Shown here: positions 1 to 8,946 of the stretch, in pieces
How positions within the stretch are numbered: the stretch's first letter is position 1
Layout of the letters: each line of letters begins with the position of its first letter
Source: Provencibacterium sp.
GTDB lineage: Bacteria; Bacillota; Clostridia; Oscillospirales; Ruminococcaceae
Direction: 5' to 3'
DNA length: 63,433 bases
Assembly (NCBI GenBank): GCA_022793895.1
Contig: JAAWDS010000003.1
Coordinates: 1 to 63,433, forward strand
Translations under genes and position numbers: made by a program
The notes under the pieces: model-generated
The model's input: the letters and a program-made list of their open reading frames with translations, nothing else
What the model was told of the DNA's origin: nothing
Database searches by the model: none

Positions 1-32
1 GGTCCCGGGTTCGAGTCCCTGATGGCGCACCA
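1..32 (+). tRNA. 3' end of a tRNA cut by the window edge
   Basis: The bases read as a T-arm with a TTCGAGT loop, the 3' strand of an acceptor stem, discriminator A and an encoded CCA at 30-32. The anticodon lies outside the window, so the amino acid cannot be assigned. It is followed after two bases by tRNA-Glu, so the two probably share a transcript. Confidence 0.8.
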
Positions 33-34
33 AC

Positions 35-109
35 GGCCCGTTGGTCAAGCGGTTAAGACACCGGCCTCTCACGCCGGTAACGCGGGTTCGATTCCCGCAC
101 GGGTCACCA
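35..109 (+). tRNA. tRNA-Glu (anticodon CTC)
   Basis: A complete cloverleaf can be drawn. The 7-bp acceptor stem starts GGCCCGT and closes with ACGGGTC, the anticodon loop is CTCTCAC with CTC at positions 34-36, the T-loop is TTCGATT, and the CCA end is encoded. It lies between another tRNA and a 5S rRNA gene, which suggests the tail of an rRNA/tRNA transcription unit. Confidence 0.93.
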
Positions 110-113
110 CATA

Positions 114-230
<117 letters not shown>

Positions 231-231
231 C

Positions 232-266
232 AAAGAGAGCGCTGAATATTCAGCGCTCTCTTTCTT
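232..266 (+). terminator. Terminator of the tRNA-5S unit
   Basis: A long perfect stem (AAAGAGAGCGCTGAA paired with its complement) is followed by T-rich sequence. It ends the tRNA-Glu/5S transcript. Confidence 0.9.
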
Positions 267-326
267 TATTCGTTTAAGGGTTTCTGTTTTGCAGACTGTG
301 GAGAAATAAGACGGTTTGCTTTCTGC

Positions 327-815
327 CTATTCTCCGTTCCCTATACAGAGCGGCGCGGCGGAGGCTCCGATGAGCCTAAGGAGCGCCTGCGGCTCCAGCT
401 CCACCTGCGCGCCGATTTTTCCGGCGCTCACAAGCATCCGCTCTAATGTTAAACAGCTAACGTCTAAAGCCGTTCGGTAGGCTTTCTTCATTCCGATGGG
501 CGAGCAGCCTCCGCGAATGTAGCCGGTGGTTGGCAGCAGATCCTTGAGCGGGAGCATAGAAACGGACTTTTCTCCCACCGCCTTTGCGGCCGCTTTTAGG
601 TTCAGCTCCTTTCCAACAGGAATAACAAAGACATAAGGCTTGTGACTGGCGCCAAGCGCTACCAGTGTTTTGTAGACATATTCAGGGGGAATGGCGAGCT
701 TATCCGCTACGGAGAGGCCGTCAAGCTGGCCCTCCTCTACTTGGTAATAATGGGCGGTGTAGGAAATGTGCGCGCGATCTAAAACGCGCATAACATTGGT
801 TTTACTGCCTTCCAT
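327..815 (-). CDS. ybaK: YbaK/EbsC-type Cys-tRNA(Pro) deacylase
   Basis: This 162-residue protein matches the YbaK family in length and motifs. These editing enzymes hydrolyse Cys-tRNA mischarged on tRNA-Pro. Recognisable features are the YKTLVALG segment with the family lysine near residue 49 and the glycine-rich GGCSPIG loop near residues 102-108. It lies 16 bases downstream of the MATE gene on the same strand and is probably cotranscribed with it. The functional link between the two is unclear. The family call is firm; the exact tRNA substrate is inferred from the family. Confidence 0.9.
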   Translation of the reverse strand: MEGSKTNVMRVLDRAHISYTAHYYQVEEGQLDGLSVADKLAIPPEYVYKTLVALGASHKPYVFVIPVGKELNLKAAAKAVGEKSVSMLPLKDLLPTTGYIRGGCSPIGMKKAYRTALDVSCLTLERMLVSAGKIGAQVELEPQALLRLIGASAAPLCIGNGE

Positions 816-831
816 CCTCTTATACCCCTTT

Positions 832-2238
832 TTATAGCTTCAGCTTGGTCCAATTGCCGGAGCTGAAGCGGATAAGGCTTAATACCATCCGGACGCATTG
901 ATCGAAGAACATGGAGTACCAGGCGCCCATGACGCCAAGCGCCAGCGGATAACAGAACAGCCACGCCGAACCGGGGCGAATCGTGGCGATGCTGATGAGT
1001 GAAACCAGGGCGGTATAGCGCGTATCGCCCGCGCCGCGCAGACTCCCCATAATCACAACCTGCGAGTTCTGTATCAGACAGGTCAAAGCCAAAACGATCA
1101 TGATGGACATCCCCTGAAGGATGATGGCTTCGTCGGTGGTAAAGGCCATCATAATGTAGCGGCGGAACACGATAAACAGAACGGTCAGAAAGGCGGAGAG
1201 GGTTAAAGCGATGCGCTGGCAGGTTTTTCCATGAATAATGGCCATGTCCGGACGCTTTGCGCCCAGACTCTGCCCAACCAACGAAGAGGAAGCAATGCTC
1301 AACCCGTCTCCGACCGAGAAGGAGATGCTGAATACATTCATGCAGATCTGATGAGTCGCAAAGGCGATGGTTCCCAATGTCGCAACGATTTTGACATAGA
1401 TGAAAAATCCGAACCGCATACACATCTGCTCAACCAGCGCGCTCGAACAGACCTTCCACATGGGGAGCAGCGTTTCGCGCTGAAAGCGCCAGCTGCCATG
1501 CGTGCGCAGGGAGAGAAAGCTCTCTGGATGCAGGACGCTGGCCAGCGACATCAGGAAGCCGACCGTAAAGCCCAACACTGTAGCAACAGCGGCCCCACGC
1601 ACCCCCATTTGGGGGAAGCCAAGGTGGCCGCCGATGAGCAGATAATTAAATACAATATTGATGGCGTTTGCCGTAAGGTTGGTGCGCATGGAAATTTTTG
1701 TTTTCCCAATTCCCCGCTGCGCGGCATTGATCGTCAATAACAGGCAGTTGAAAAACATGCCCGACATCATGATTTGAAAGTAAGCGGTGGCGTCGTCGAT
1801 AATATCCGCCCCAGCTCCGGCAAACAGGTTGATTTCCCTGGCAAAAACAATGCCGGCTAAGGAAGAAATCAACGATATAACGCAGGAGAGAAGGACCGCC
1901 TGCTTGAGAACACAGTTGGCCCCATCCCGATCCTCCTCCCCCTTCCTGCGGGCAATCACAGCGGTAACGCCTACATTCAGGGAAATGATGATGGCCAGGA
2001 AAATGAGCTTGGGCTGGTTGGTGATCCCAACCGCAGCTATCGCCTCCGGCCCGATGCTCCCCACCATCATGGTATCCACCATTCCGACCAGACCCACCAG
2101 AACGCTCTCTAGTGCGGATGGCCAAGCGACATCCAACGTATGACGGTAAATTTCACGGGAGGGAGGAATATCCCCGATCTGTTGATTTTTTTTCAACATA
2201 TACTTACAGTCATAAAATCGGTTTAACAGCCCAGTCAT
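832..2238 (-). CDS. MATE-family multidrug/Na+ efflux transporter
   Basis: A 468-residue polytopic membrane protein of typical MATE length, with about twelve hydrophobic segments in two halves. The N-terminal half carries the family signature around SALESVLVGLVGMVDTMMVG. Such pumps export cationic drugs or metabolites in exchange for Na+ or H+. The ATG at 2238 has AGGAC about 13 bases upstream; a second ATG 13 codons in is possible. It is upstream of ybaK in a likely two-gene unit. The substrate cannot be read from the sequence. Confidence 0.9.
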   Translation of the reverse strand: MTGLLNRFYDCKYMLKKNQQIGDIPPSREIYRHTLDVAWPSALESVLVGLVGMVDTMMVGSIGPEAIAAVGITNQPKLIFLAIIISLNVGVTAVIARRKGEEDRDGANCVLKQAVLLSCVISLISSLAGIVFAREINLFAGAGADIIDDATAYFQIMMSGMFFNCLLLTINAAQRGIGKTKISMRTNLTANAINIVFNYLLIGGHLGFPQMGVRGAAVATVLGFTVGFLMSLASVLHPESFLSLRTHGSWRFQRETLLPMWKVCSSALVEQMCMRFGFFIYVKIVATLGTIAFATHQICMNVFSISFSVGDGLSIASSSLVGQSLGAKRPDMAIIHGKTCQRIALTLSAFLTVLFIVFRRYIMMAFTTDEAIILQGMSIMIVLALTCLIQNSQVVIMGSLRGAGDTRYTALVSLISIATIRPGSAWLFCYPLALGVMGAWYSMFFDQCVRMVLSLIRFSSGNWTKLKL

Positions 2239-2254
2239 TGTTATGACCCGTCCT

Positions 2255-2370
2255 TTCTAAAAGAGCGTTGCCGGAGGAATCTCCGCTTTGCAGAAACCGG
2301 AAAAGAACCGGGCTCTTCCGGGGAGCTATCGGTAAAATACGGAGCCTTTTACAGAACTTTTCAGCCTGTG
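2255..2370 (-). repeat. Decayed copy of the dispersed structured repeat
   Basis: The 326 bases between the MATE gene and the NusG-II gene hold no convincing gene. Read on the minus strand, this part contains CTTTTCCGGTTTCTGCAAA, which matches the conserved 3' part of the repeat family found intact at 59178-59408. The rest is too diverged to align by eye. Confidence 0.5.
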
Positions 2371-2564
2371 AGACGATTTGAGAAAATAATAGGCGCTGAA
2401 ATTTTTCTCCTCCCATTATAGCGCGTTTTGCCGGGAAAGGCAAATCCTGGGCGGAGAGGAGACTCCTTTTGTGAGGATGTAAGAAATCGGAAGGGGACCA
2501 ACGCTTCCGGCCGGGGCTGACGCCTGCCGGAAGCGCTGATCTATCAAGAAAGGAGGGCGGAGGG

Positions 2565-2936
2565 ATGATTCAGACCCATCATGCAGCCGGAAAGAAGCGG
2601 GAACGGTGGCTGCTGCTTGCTGCCGTCTTACTTACCATAGCGGCGGTTTTTTGGACGTATGCAGGGAAAAAGCCGGGGAAAACGGCCGCCGTCTTTCTAA
2701 ATGGGGAGCGGGTTTGGGAATTTGATTTGGAGGCTTACAGCGAACCGGCCGTTGTTTCGATGGGGGAATTGGGGTTTGATGTCCCGGTTTGCTTCGAGTT
2801 GAGCGATCATAAGATCCGTTTTGTGGATGTGGATTGCCCAGATAAGCTGTGCGAGGGGTTCGGCTTTATCAGCCTGCCTACCCAGACGGCTGTTTGCATG
2901 CCCAACCGTGTTTCGGTGTCGATTCTGGAGGACTAG
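2565..2936 (+). CDS. NusG domain II-containing membrane-anchored protein
   Basis: A 123-residue protein with one N-terminal membrane segment (about residues 15-31) followed by a single extracytoplasmic domain of the NusG_II family. The hallmark pattern is visible: D-x-D-C-P-D-x-x-C near residues 88-96, then G-F, then A-V-C-M-P-N-R near 109-115. The function of this Firmicutes family is not established. AAGGAGG lies just before the ATG. It is monocistronic and converges on the DegV gene, with a shared terminator between them. Confidence 0.85.
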   Translation: MIQTHHAAGKKRERWLLLAAVLLTIAAVFWTYAGKKPGKTAAVFLNGERVWEFDLEAYSEPAVVSMGELGFDVPVCFELSDHKIRFVDVDCPDKLCEGFGFISLPTQTAVCMPNRVSVSILED

Positions 2937-3010
2937 GCGGCCGGGTGCGGATATTCGGCCGGGAAAGAGCGAAAGAGCCCCGCATGAACAGCGCTTCCGG
3001 TTTGCAAAAA

Positions 3011-3057
3011 AAGAAACTGCCTGCAAGGATACGGATTTTGCGGGCAGTTTCTTTTTT
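3011..3057. terminator. Bidirectional terminator between convergent genes
   Basis: An AAGAAACTGCC stem with its complement closes about 15 bases later. T-rich and A-rich flanks on the two sides would let it serve both the NusG-II gene and the convergent DegV gene. Confidence 0.8.
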
Positions 3058-3086
3058 AATAGGGAAAGGGAATAAACGGTCCCCTC

Positions 3087-3983
3087 TTATTTCGCAGGAG
3101 TTGAACGGCGTTCGCCTAAAAAGCCGATGCCCAGCATCTGCGGACCGATGTTAAGCGCCACCACCGGTCCTACATCATAGTTGCCGAACGGCTCATAGCC
3201 GGTTGCATGCACCATATCGTTGAGAAGAATTTGATCGGCCTCCGGATAAGTACCGTGCAGCATCCCGTAGGGGCTTCCGGGGGACATCCGCTCCAAGGCA
3301 ATGTCCCGCAGCTTTTCACCGACGGCCGCGTTTCCGCGCACCTTGCAGTGTGTTTTGGCCACCCCGTCAATGAGGCTGATGATCGGCTTAATGCCCATCG
3401 CTTCCCCCAAAATGGCCGAGGCCGCGCCGATCCGTCCAGATTTTTTCGCATATTCCAGCGAGTAGGCGGCTACATAAATTTCCATACGGGAAAACCAGCC
3501 GTCCAGGTAGTCCAGGACCTCCTCCAGCGTTTCCCCTTCCTGCAATTTCTGCGACGCTTGTAGGAGAGGATAGCCATAGGCGACCGAAAAACAGCGGGAA
3601 TCCACGATCTCAATGCGCAGCTTACGCGCGCCGGGATGCTCCTGATAAAACAGATCGCGGGCCTGTAGGGCATTTTCATAGGTAGCCGAGGCTCTGGAGG
3701 TGATGCCGCTGAAAAGAAGCTGCTCATAGCCTTCCGCCAGCGTCTTTACAAATGCGTCGTAAAAGCGCATCGGTGTGATCTGCGCATGCTTAGGGATGGA
3801 GGAGGCGCGCTCCATAATCGTAAAAAATTCCTGCGCGGTGGTGAAGTTCTCCCCTTGTAAATAGGTAACGCCGTCCGCTGTGATGGGGAAGGGAAGGACC
3901 TCTACCTGATATTCTGCCGCCAGAGCCAACGGGATGTCGCAGCCGCTGTCGGTCATGACCTTACAAATCCGGTTGTCTGCCAT
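3087..3983 (-). CDS. DegV family fatty-acid-binding protein
   Basis: A 298-residue protein of standard DegV length. The N-terminal half starts with the typical TDSGCDIP stretch (residues 12-19) and has an SRASATYENA segment. The C-terminal half carries the KPIISLIDG segment. DegV (FakB-like) proteins bind a fatty acid and, in Firmicutes with a FakA kinase, present it for phosphorylation; no fakA is nearby. It has its own start with AGGAGG upstream and is followed by a shared terminator. Confidence 0.9.
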   Translation of the reverse strand: MADNRICKVMTDSGCDIPLALAAEYQVEVLPFPITADGVTYLQGENFTTAQEFFTIMERASSIPKHAQITPMRFYDAFVKTLAEGYEQLLFSGITSRASATYENALQARDLFYQEHPGARKLRIEIVDSRCFSVAYGYPLLQASQKLQEGETLEEVLDYLDGWFSRMEIYVAAYSLEYAKKSGRIGAASAILGEAMGIKPIISLIDGVAKTHCKVRGNAAVGEKLRDIALERMSPGSPYGMLHGTYPEADQILLNDMVHATGYEPFGNYDVGPVVALNIGPQMLGIGFLGERRSTPAK

Positions 3984-4112
3984 CGGTTGTTTGAACCTCC
4001 TGGGGATAAAAAATTACGGGATGGAAAACCGTTCCTTTACATCTTACCACCACGGGACGGTTAAAACAACTCTATTTGACAGAAAATCGCCGCCGTAAGA
4101 GGACGGAATGCT

Positions 4113-6524
4113 TTAATGGGCGGCTGCCGGCTGCCGGATGCGGAAGGCCGGCCCCTCCGCCGTGTAGTCGCAGACCACCTCGCAATCCTCCCTCAATTCG
4201 CCGTGCAGGATACGGTCGGATAACGGATCGGAAAGCTCCCGCGCAACGACCCGGCGCAATGTGCGCGCGCCGCTGTCCTTATGGAAGCCTTTGCGGGCGA
4301 TTTCCGCAACGAGCGCTTCGGTGAAGGAGGCGTGAATCCCCTTGCGCTGCAACCGGCTGGCCAGCCTTTGCAGTTCGGCGCGCGCAATGCTGCGGATGTC
4401 CTCATCAGCCAGCGGGGAGAAGGTGATGATTTCGTCGATGCGGTTGCAGAGCTCCGGCCGTAGGAAGCGCCGCAGCTCAGCCGTCGCCTCGCCGCTGGAA
4501 TAGCCGCCGTCGGCGTTTACCCGGAAGCCCAGCGCCGCTCCTCCCTGCCGGACGCCCAGGTTGGAGGTAAGGATGATTATGGTGTTGCGGAAGGAAACGG
4601 TACGTCCCTGGGAGTCGGTCGCCTCCCCTTCCTCCAGGATTTGCAGGAGTAGGTTGAAGATGTCCGGATGGGCCTTTTCAATTTCATCCAGCAGCACGAC
4701 GCTGTAGGGATGGGTCCGCACCCGGTCGGTCAGGAGCCCGCCGTCGTCGTGCCCGACATAGCCGGGGGGCGCGCCAATCAGGCGGGAGACCGCGTGCTTC
4801 TCCATATATTCGCTCATATCGATACGGATGAGGCTGTGCTCATCGGCAAACAGGGCGGCGGCCAGCGCCTTGCAGAGCTCGGTTTTTCCAACGCCGCTCG
4901 GTCCGAGAAAGATGAACGATCCGATGGGGCGGCGCTCATCCTGTAGCCCGCTCTTTGCACGGGCAACGGCGCGCGCCACCGCATCCACCGCTGGATCCTG
5001 CCCCTTGACGCGGGCCTTCAGCCGTTCGGAGAGCTGGCTGGCGCTCATCGTTTCATCCTCGTCCGCATCGGTGGAAATGCCGGTGGAGAGGGAAATGAGG
5101 CGCTTTAGGTCGGCCGGCTCCAGCAGGCGGCAGGGGGTGCTTACCGCCTGGCTCAAGAGCTGCATTTGGTATTCTCCGGTCCGATCGTTTGCGAGCGCCT
5201 GGGGCTCCAGGCTTGCGGCAAGGCTGAAATTTCCTGAAGAGAGGGCGTTGTCTCTGCGCTTCAGGCGTTCCCGGTCGGTTTCAGAGGTCCGGCCCCCGTC
5301 GATGAGCACCATGGCGCAGGCTTCATCCAGCAGGTCAATCGCCTTATCGGGGAGATAGCGCTCCGGCAGATAGCGCCGGGAGAGCTGGACGGCTGCCCTC
5401 ACTGTTTCATCCGGAATCAGCATGCCGTGATGCTGCTCATATTTTTCCCGCACGCCTTGGATGATCCGCACGGCCTGATCCGGGGTGGGTTCTTCTACCC
5501 GCACGCACTGAAAGCGCCGCTCCAGAGCGCAGTCCTTCTCAATGTGCTGCCGGTATTCCTTCAAGGTGGTTGCGCCGATGAGCTGGATTTCTCCGCGCGC
5601 CAGTTGGGGCTTGAGGATGTTGGCGGCATCCACCGCCCCCTCCGCGGCCCCCGCGCCCATAATGGTGTGCACCTCATCGATAAAGAGGATGATGTTTTCC
5701 GATTCGGCCACCTCATCGAGCAGCTTTTTAAAGCGTTCTTCAAACTCGCCGCGGTATTTGGTGCCGGCGACCAGCAGCGCGATATCCACGCTGTAGATCT
5801 GCTTATAAAGGAGGCGCGGCGGTACGTCGCCGTCGGCTATCCGCTGTGCCAGCCCCTCCACCACCGCTGTTTTGCCGACGCCGGCCTCCCCGACCAAGCA
5901 GGGGTTGTTCTTCTGGCGGCGGGAGAGGATCTGCACCATCCGGCGCAGCTCGTTTTCCCGCTCCACCACCGGATCCAGCGATCCGGCGTGGGCCAGCGCG
6001 GTCAGGTTGCGGCAGTAGCGATCCAGAAGCGTCCGCTTTCCGGGAACGCCGGGCCGCCCCTTCTCCGCGGCGTTTCCAGGGTTGGCGCTGGCCGCCGCGG
6101 TGGTGAGGGTGCGGTAGAGGCGGTCGGTATCCACCTCCATCAGCTTAAGAAAGCGCAGGGCATAGCACTCGGTCTCCTTGAGAATGGCCATGAGGATATG
6201 ATCGGTCCCGATGCCGGGTTGGCCGCATACCTTAGAATAGATCGTGGCCATTTCCAGGATGCGGCGCAGCCGGGGAGTGAAGTCGGTAGGGGAGAGGGTG
6301 CAGGGCGCCCCGCGGCCTACCGCTTCCGCTATGAGGGAATGAAGCCTCTCGAAGTTTACCTTTTTATCTGGGAAGGCCAGGCGGCAGACGTTGGTTTCAT
6401 CCCGCAGGATGCCCAGCAGCATGTGCTCGCTGCCTACATAGGTATGGCCGAAATTCCCGGCCTCGGTGATGGCGCAGTTGAGCGCCTCGTTGGCTTTGGG
6501 AGTGAGGGATGAAAATCTGTACAA
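4113..6524 (-). CDS. clpC: ClpC-type AAA+ unfoldase subunit of Clp protease
   Basis: An 803-residue Hsp100 protein. It has an N-terminal double Clp-N repeat (about 1-140), a first AAA+ domain with Walker A GEAGVGKT at 212-219 and Walker B IDEVH near 282, a short middle region, and a second AAA+ domain with Walker A GPSGVGKT at 541-548 and Walker [10 protein letters not shown] near 611. A C-terminal D2 domain follows. The middle region is short (about 415-460), as in ClpC and not ClpB, so a proteolytic role with ClpP is inferred. There is no ctsR, mcsA or mcsB neighbour, unlike the classic clpC operon. Confidence 0.88.
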   Translation of the reverse strand: MYRFSSLTPKANEALNCAITEAGNFGHTYVGSEHMLLGILRDETNVCRLAFPDKKVNFERLHSLIAEAVGRGAPCTLSPTDFTPRLRRILEMATIYSKVCGQPGIGTDHILMAILKETECYALRFLKLMEVDTDRLYRTLTTAAASANPGNAAEKGRPGVPGKRTLLDRYCRNLTALAHAGSLDPVVERENELRRMVQILSRRQKNNPCLVGEAGVGKTAVVEGLAQRIADGDVPPRLLYKQIYSVDIALLVAGTKYRGEFEERFKKLLDEVAESENIILFIDEVHTIMGAGAAEGAVDAANILKPQLARGEIQLIGATTLKEYRQHIEKDCALERRFQCVRVEEPTPDQAVRIIQGVREKYEQHHGMLIPDETVRAAVQLSRRYLPERYLPDKAIDLLDEACAMVLIDGGRTSETDRERLKRRDNALSSGNFSLAASLEPQALANDRTGEYQMQLLSQAVSTPCRLLEPADLKRLISLSTGISTDADEDETMSASQLSERLKARVKGQDPAVDAVARAVARAKSGLQDERRPIGSFIFLGPSGVGKTELCKALAAALFADEHSLIRIDMSEYMEKHAVSRLIGAPPGYVGHDDGGLLTDRVRTHPYSVVLLDEIEKAHPDIFNLLLQILEEGEATDSQGRTVSFRNTIIILTSNLGVRQGGAALGFRVNADGGYSSGEATAELRRFLRPELCNRIDEIITFSPLADEDIRSIARAELQRLASRLQRKGIHASFTEALVAEIARKGFHKDSGARTLRRVVARELSDPLSDRILHGELREDCEVVCDYTAEGPAFRIRQPAAAH

Positions 6525-6674
6525 GGCATATCCTCCAAACCAGAATGGATTGTGGTAAACTCTATGCGGGGCGCTGGCGCTGTTTGCTTATCCGGTTTTA
6601 AAATTCCTGTGCCCTATAGAATCCTTATCCATTATGGTCCCTATACCGGAAGGTTATTCCCCGCCAAGCGATGA

Positions 6675-6702
6675 ACCATTTTTATCCACAGGGCATAGTA
6701 TA
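6675..6702 (+). promoter_or_regulatory. Candidate sigma-K-type promoter
   Basis: AC at 6675-6676, a 17-base spacer and CATAGTATA at 6694-6702 fit the sigma-K pattern (AC, about 16-17 bases, CATANNNTA). It lies about 33 bases before the start codon of the cysteine-rich protein. This is a short degenerate consensus, so the match is suggestive only. Confidence 0.45.
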
Positions 6703-6734
6703 TGTTGAAATCTCAATTTAGGAGGAATTTCTCA

Positions 6735-6947
6735 ATGAATGGATTCAATGGCTGCTGGTGGATACTTATCATCATCGTTCTGATTGCTTGCTGCGGCGGC
6801 GGTTGGGGCTCCAACAGCTGGGGCGGCTGCGGCTGTGGCTGCGGCTGCAACAACAACGGGTGCGGCTGCAATGGCGGCTGCAATGGCGGCTGTAACAATG
6901 GCTGCTGCTGCAACAACTGCTGCTGCAACGATGGCTGCGGCTGCTAA
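6735..6947 (+). CDS. Small Cys/Gly/Asn-rich membrane-anchored protein, probable sporulation protein
   Basis: A 70-residue protein started by ATG at 6735 with AGGAGGA eight bases upstream; an ATG 33 bases earlier lacks a ribosome site. Residues 8-20 form one very hydrophobic segment (WWILIIIVLIACC). After a Gly/Ser/Trp-rich linker, the last 40 residues consist almost only of Cys, Gly and Asn in GCGC, NGGC and CCCNN blocks. There are 19 cysteines and no histidine. The short hydrophobic head with glycine-rich flanks resembles small YjcZ-like sporulation proteins. A spore coat or metal-binding role is inferred from this and from the sigma-K-like promoter. Confidence 0.75.
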   Translation: MNGFNGCWWILIIIVLIACCGGGWGSNSWGGCGCGCGCNNNGCGCNGGCNGGCNNGCCCNNCCCNDGCGC

Positions 6948-6967
6948 CTCTCCAGTTTAAGCCAAAA

Positions 6968-7040
6968 GGAAGGGCGCGGGCCTCTAGGGCCTGCGCCCTT
7001 CCGCCCTTTGGGTAAAGATTTTCTGGTTTAGCCAAGCCGG
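6968..7040 (+). repeat. Terminator hairpin with a shortened copy of the dispersed repeat
   Basis: A GGAAGGGCGC stem (6968-6977 with 6993-7002) directly follows the cysteine-rich gene and can act as its terminator. It is joined to TTTTCTGGTTTAGCCAAGCCGG-like sequence (about 7019-7040), the 3' motif of the repeat family, with the core missing. Confidence 0.5.
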
Positions 7041-7048
7041 TAAAAAAT

Positions 7049-7081
7049 AAAAAAACACCCGCAGAAGGCGGGTGTTTTTTT
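7049..7081. terminator. Terminator of the PrsA-like lipoprotein gene
   Basis: AAAAACACCCGC pairs across a four-base loop with its complement, with A and T runs on both sides. It ends the minus-strand gene at 7094 and could also stop plus-strand transcription. Confidence 0.9.
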
Positions 7082-7093
7082 ATGATACAATTT

Positions 7094-8230
7094 TTATGAC
7101 GGAAGTTTAAAGTTGAGCTTGGAAGGGGTGAAGCGCTTGAGCGCGGCTTCGTTATAAACGATCTCCAACGTATTCCCTTGTTCAGCGAGCCATTGTTCAA
7201 ATTCTTCTTCTTTCATCTCTTGAAGGAGGCTGGGCTTGAGGCTTTCATAGTCCTCTTGGCTGAACATCGGATCCACCCGCATGGCGATATAGATCGCCTG
7301 CTCATCCCGGACGAGCTTTACCTCGCCCTCTGCTGCGCCGAACATCTCATCGGTCAGCGTCTTAGAAGGAGCGGAAGAATCCTTGGTTAAGATGAGATCA
7401 TACTCTCCCTCGGTAATGGTAATCCGCTCCGCCGGTTCAGCTTCCTCCGCTGGGGAAGAGCTCTCGCTGCTGGAGGAAGAGGCTTCCTCCGCCGCTTTCA
7501 GCGCTTCCTCATAGAGCTCATTCTGGTATTCTTCAATCAGGACCGTCAGGCTCTCGCCCTTCTGGGCGCGCTCAAAATAGCCGTTGGCCTTTTCTTCTAG
7601 GGCGGTCTTTTCCTCCTCGCTCAGGGAAGAGGAAAAGGTGAGGGGGAGATAGCGCACCCGCACACGGTTTTCTAAATAATAATTTTTGTACTCCTCTTCG
7701 CTCGGAGACTGTTCGCCGCCTTCTCCATAGATCGATTCAAAAAGCCGGGTCTGGGTGAGATAGTTGCGGGTCATGAGCAGAACGGAATCCTTTGAAATAC
7801 CGTTTTGGGTATAAAATGTGCCCGAATATAGCCAGAGCTGCTCCAAGCTGTTTTGGAGCCCCGCCTCGTCTTCGGCGGAAAGGGCGATCCCCCGTTCAGC
7901 TGCCAGCTTGTTTACCGCGAAATAGGAGCGGGTATACTGCGCCGCACGCTCGGAAATATAGTCCGCCGCCGGCCGGCCCTCCACTTCATTTTTCAGAACG
8001 AATTTTTTCAATTCGTCGCCGGTCATGGAGGTTTCCCACGCGATGCCGGCCTCCTTCAGCGCGTCCTGCGCATCGTAATAACCGTCGATCTGGTTAAGAA
8101 TATAGACGCCGGCCGGCATCGTTGTCTCCGCATAGCTGGCCGCCCAGCTTGTGTCGCTCCCGCAGGCGGCGAGCGACGTTGCCATTGCTGCGCTTAGAAC
8201 AAGGGCCGCCGCCCGTTGTTTACCGTTCAT
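7094..8230 (-). CDS. PrsA/SurA-like chaperone lipoprotein
   Basis: A 378-residue protein with a lipoprotein signal peptide ending LAAC (Cys23). The N-terminal half (about 50-190) resembles SurA/PrsA chaperone modules. It is followed by a Glu/Ser-rich linker near 260-280 (repeated EEASSSSS type) and a C-terminal part with KTLTDEMFGAAEGEVKLV, which resembles the end of a parvulin prolyl-isomerase domain. The usual beginning of a parvulin domain is not evident, so isomerase activity is doubtful. A role in folding exported proteins is inferred. It stands alone between terminators. Confidence 0.65.
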   Translation of the reverse strand: MNGKQRAAALVLSAAMATSLAACGSDTSWAASYAETTMPAGVYILNQIDGYYDAQDALKEAGIAWETSMTGDELKKFVLKNEVEGRPAADYISERAAQYTRSYFAVNKLAAERGIALSAEDEAGLQNSLEQLWLYSGTFYTQNGISKDSVLLMTRNYLTQTRLFESIYGEGGEQSPSEEEYKNYYLENRVRVRYLPLTFSSSLSEEEKTALEEKANGYFERAQKGESLTVLIEEYQNELYEEALKAAEEASSSSSESSSPAEEAEPAERITITEGEYDLILTKDSSAPSKTLTDEMFGAAEGEVKLVRDEQAIYIAMRVDPMFSQEDYESLKPSLLQEMKEEEFEQWLAEQGNTLEIVYNEAALKRFTPSKLNFKLPS

Positions 8231-8453
8231 GTTGGTGTTCCTCCCATAATAATGGGGCGTCCATTGGAATGAGCCGTTTATGGTCGCCTCTCGTTTTCAT
8301 CGTTTCGCCCGCCTGAAAGGGGGAAAAACAAAATATAGCTAAAATATTATACACCTAAAAGCGGAGCCTGTCCACTCTCATTTGCGGCTTTGCGGAGGCA
8401 TTTGCAGGAAAAGCCGCCGTTCCTTTATACTCGTTGCGCCGGCAAACGTTTAT

Positions 8454-8585
8454 TCATGGCATTCCTTTTACAATATCCGGATAGACGTTACTCAGCAGGC
8501 TATTCCCCTGTAAGGTCATTTCCTCGGCAATTCTCATCCTTTCATTTTTAGACTTTAGATCGCCGCATACCGGAATGATTTTCAT
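8454..8585 (-). pseudogene. 43-residue remnant resembling nucleoside deoxyribosyltransferase-like proteins
   Basis: ATG at 8585 is preceded by AGGAG at a good distance, and the frame runs 43 codons to TGA at 8454. The product starts MKIIPVCGDLKSK, then RIAEEMTLQGN and VYPDIVKG. This recalls the beginning of DUF4406/nucleoside 2-deoxyribosyltransferase-like proteins (MKI-hhCGS start, then an ELxxxG helix). The family is normally well over 100 residues, so this is probably a truncated relic. A short real peptide remains possible because the ribosome site is intact. Confidence 0.45.
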
Positions 8586-8737
8586 AAAATCATCTCCTCT
8601 GCTGCAACCTTCCGCTTATCCGTAAACGCCCGCCTTGATTTCAGCAAAAATGGGCGTTCTCTTGCAGATATATGGAAGAACGGGAGGGGGCTTATCGATA
8701 TTTATGCGAGGGGAAGAAGGGCGGCTGTAATTTGTTG

Positions 8738-8766
8738 TTGACTTTAGCGGCGTTTGCCGTTATAAT
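8738..8766 (+). promoter_or_regulatory. Strong housekeeping promoter of the tRNA-Thr unit
   Basis: TTGACT at 8738-8743 and TATAAT at 8761-8766 are separated by 17 bases. The first tRNA-like sequence starts about 38 bases downstream. Upstream, 8586-8737 holds no gene I can recognise. Confidence 0.85.
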
Positions 8767-8804
8767 AATATTTACACAAATGATGCAGATATCCATCCAT
8801 CCTT

Positions 8805-8858
8805 GCTGCTGTGGCTCAGTTGGCAGAGCAGAGCGCTCGTAATGCGCAGGTTACTGAT
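8805..8858 (+). pseudogene. Broken tRNA-Thr (CGT) relic
   Basis: The segment starts GCTGCTGTGGCTCAGTTGG, a normal tRNA 5' end and D-arm, and contains a TCGTAAT anticodon loop for Thr. The anticodon stem is imperfect. The T-arm and the 3' half of the acceptor stem are missing: no TTCRANY loop or CAGCAGC closing strand follows. It sits directly behind a consensus promoter and upstream of an intact tRNA-Thr with the same anticodon. Confidence 0.75.
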
Positions 8859-8946
8859 TGCAGATAGTGTAGGCCGTTCAAGAAAACAGACCGAAGCGGC
8901 TCTACGACAGACAAATAGGGAGAACGAAACGCTCCCCCTCATATAT

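Noticed and set aside
2210-2443. Small minus-strand frame overlapping the MATE start
   Set aside because: It overlaps the MATE gene in another frame, shows no family features, and covers a decayed repeat.
5427-6512. Long plus-strand frame (361 codons) opposite clpC
   Set aside because: Shadow of the clpC coding sequence; the clpC frame has complete AAA+ motifs.
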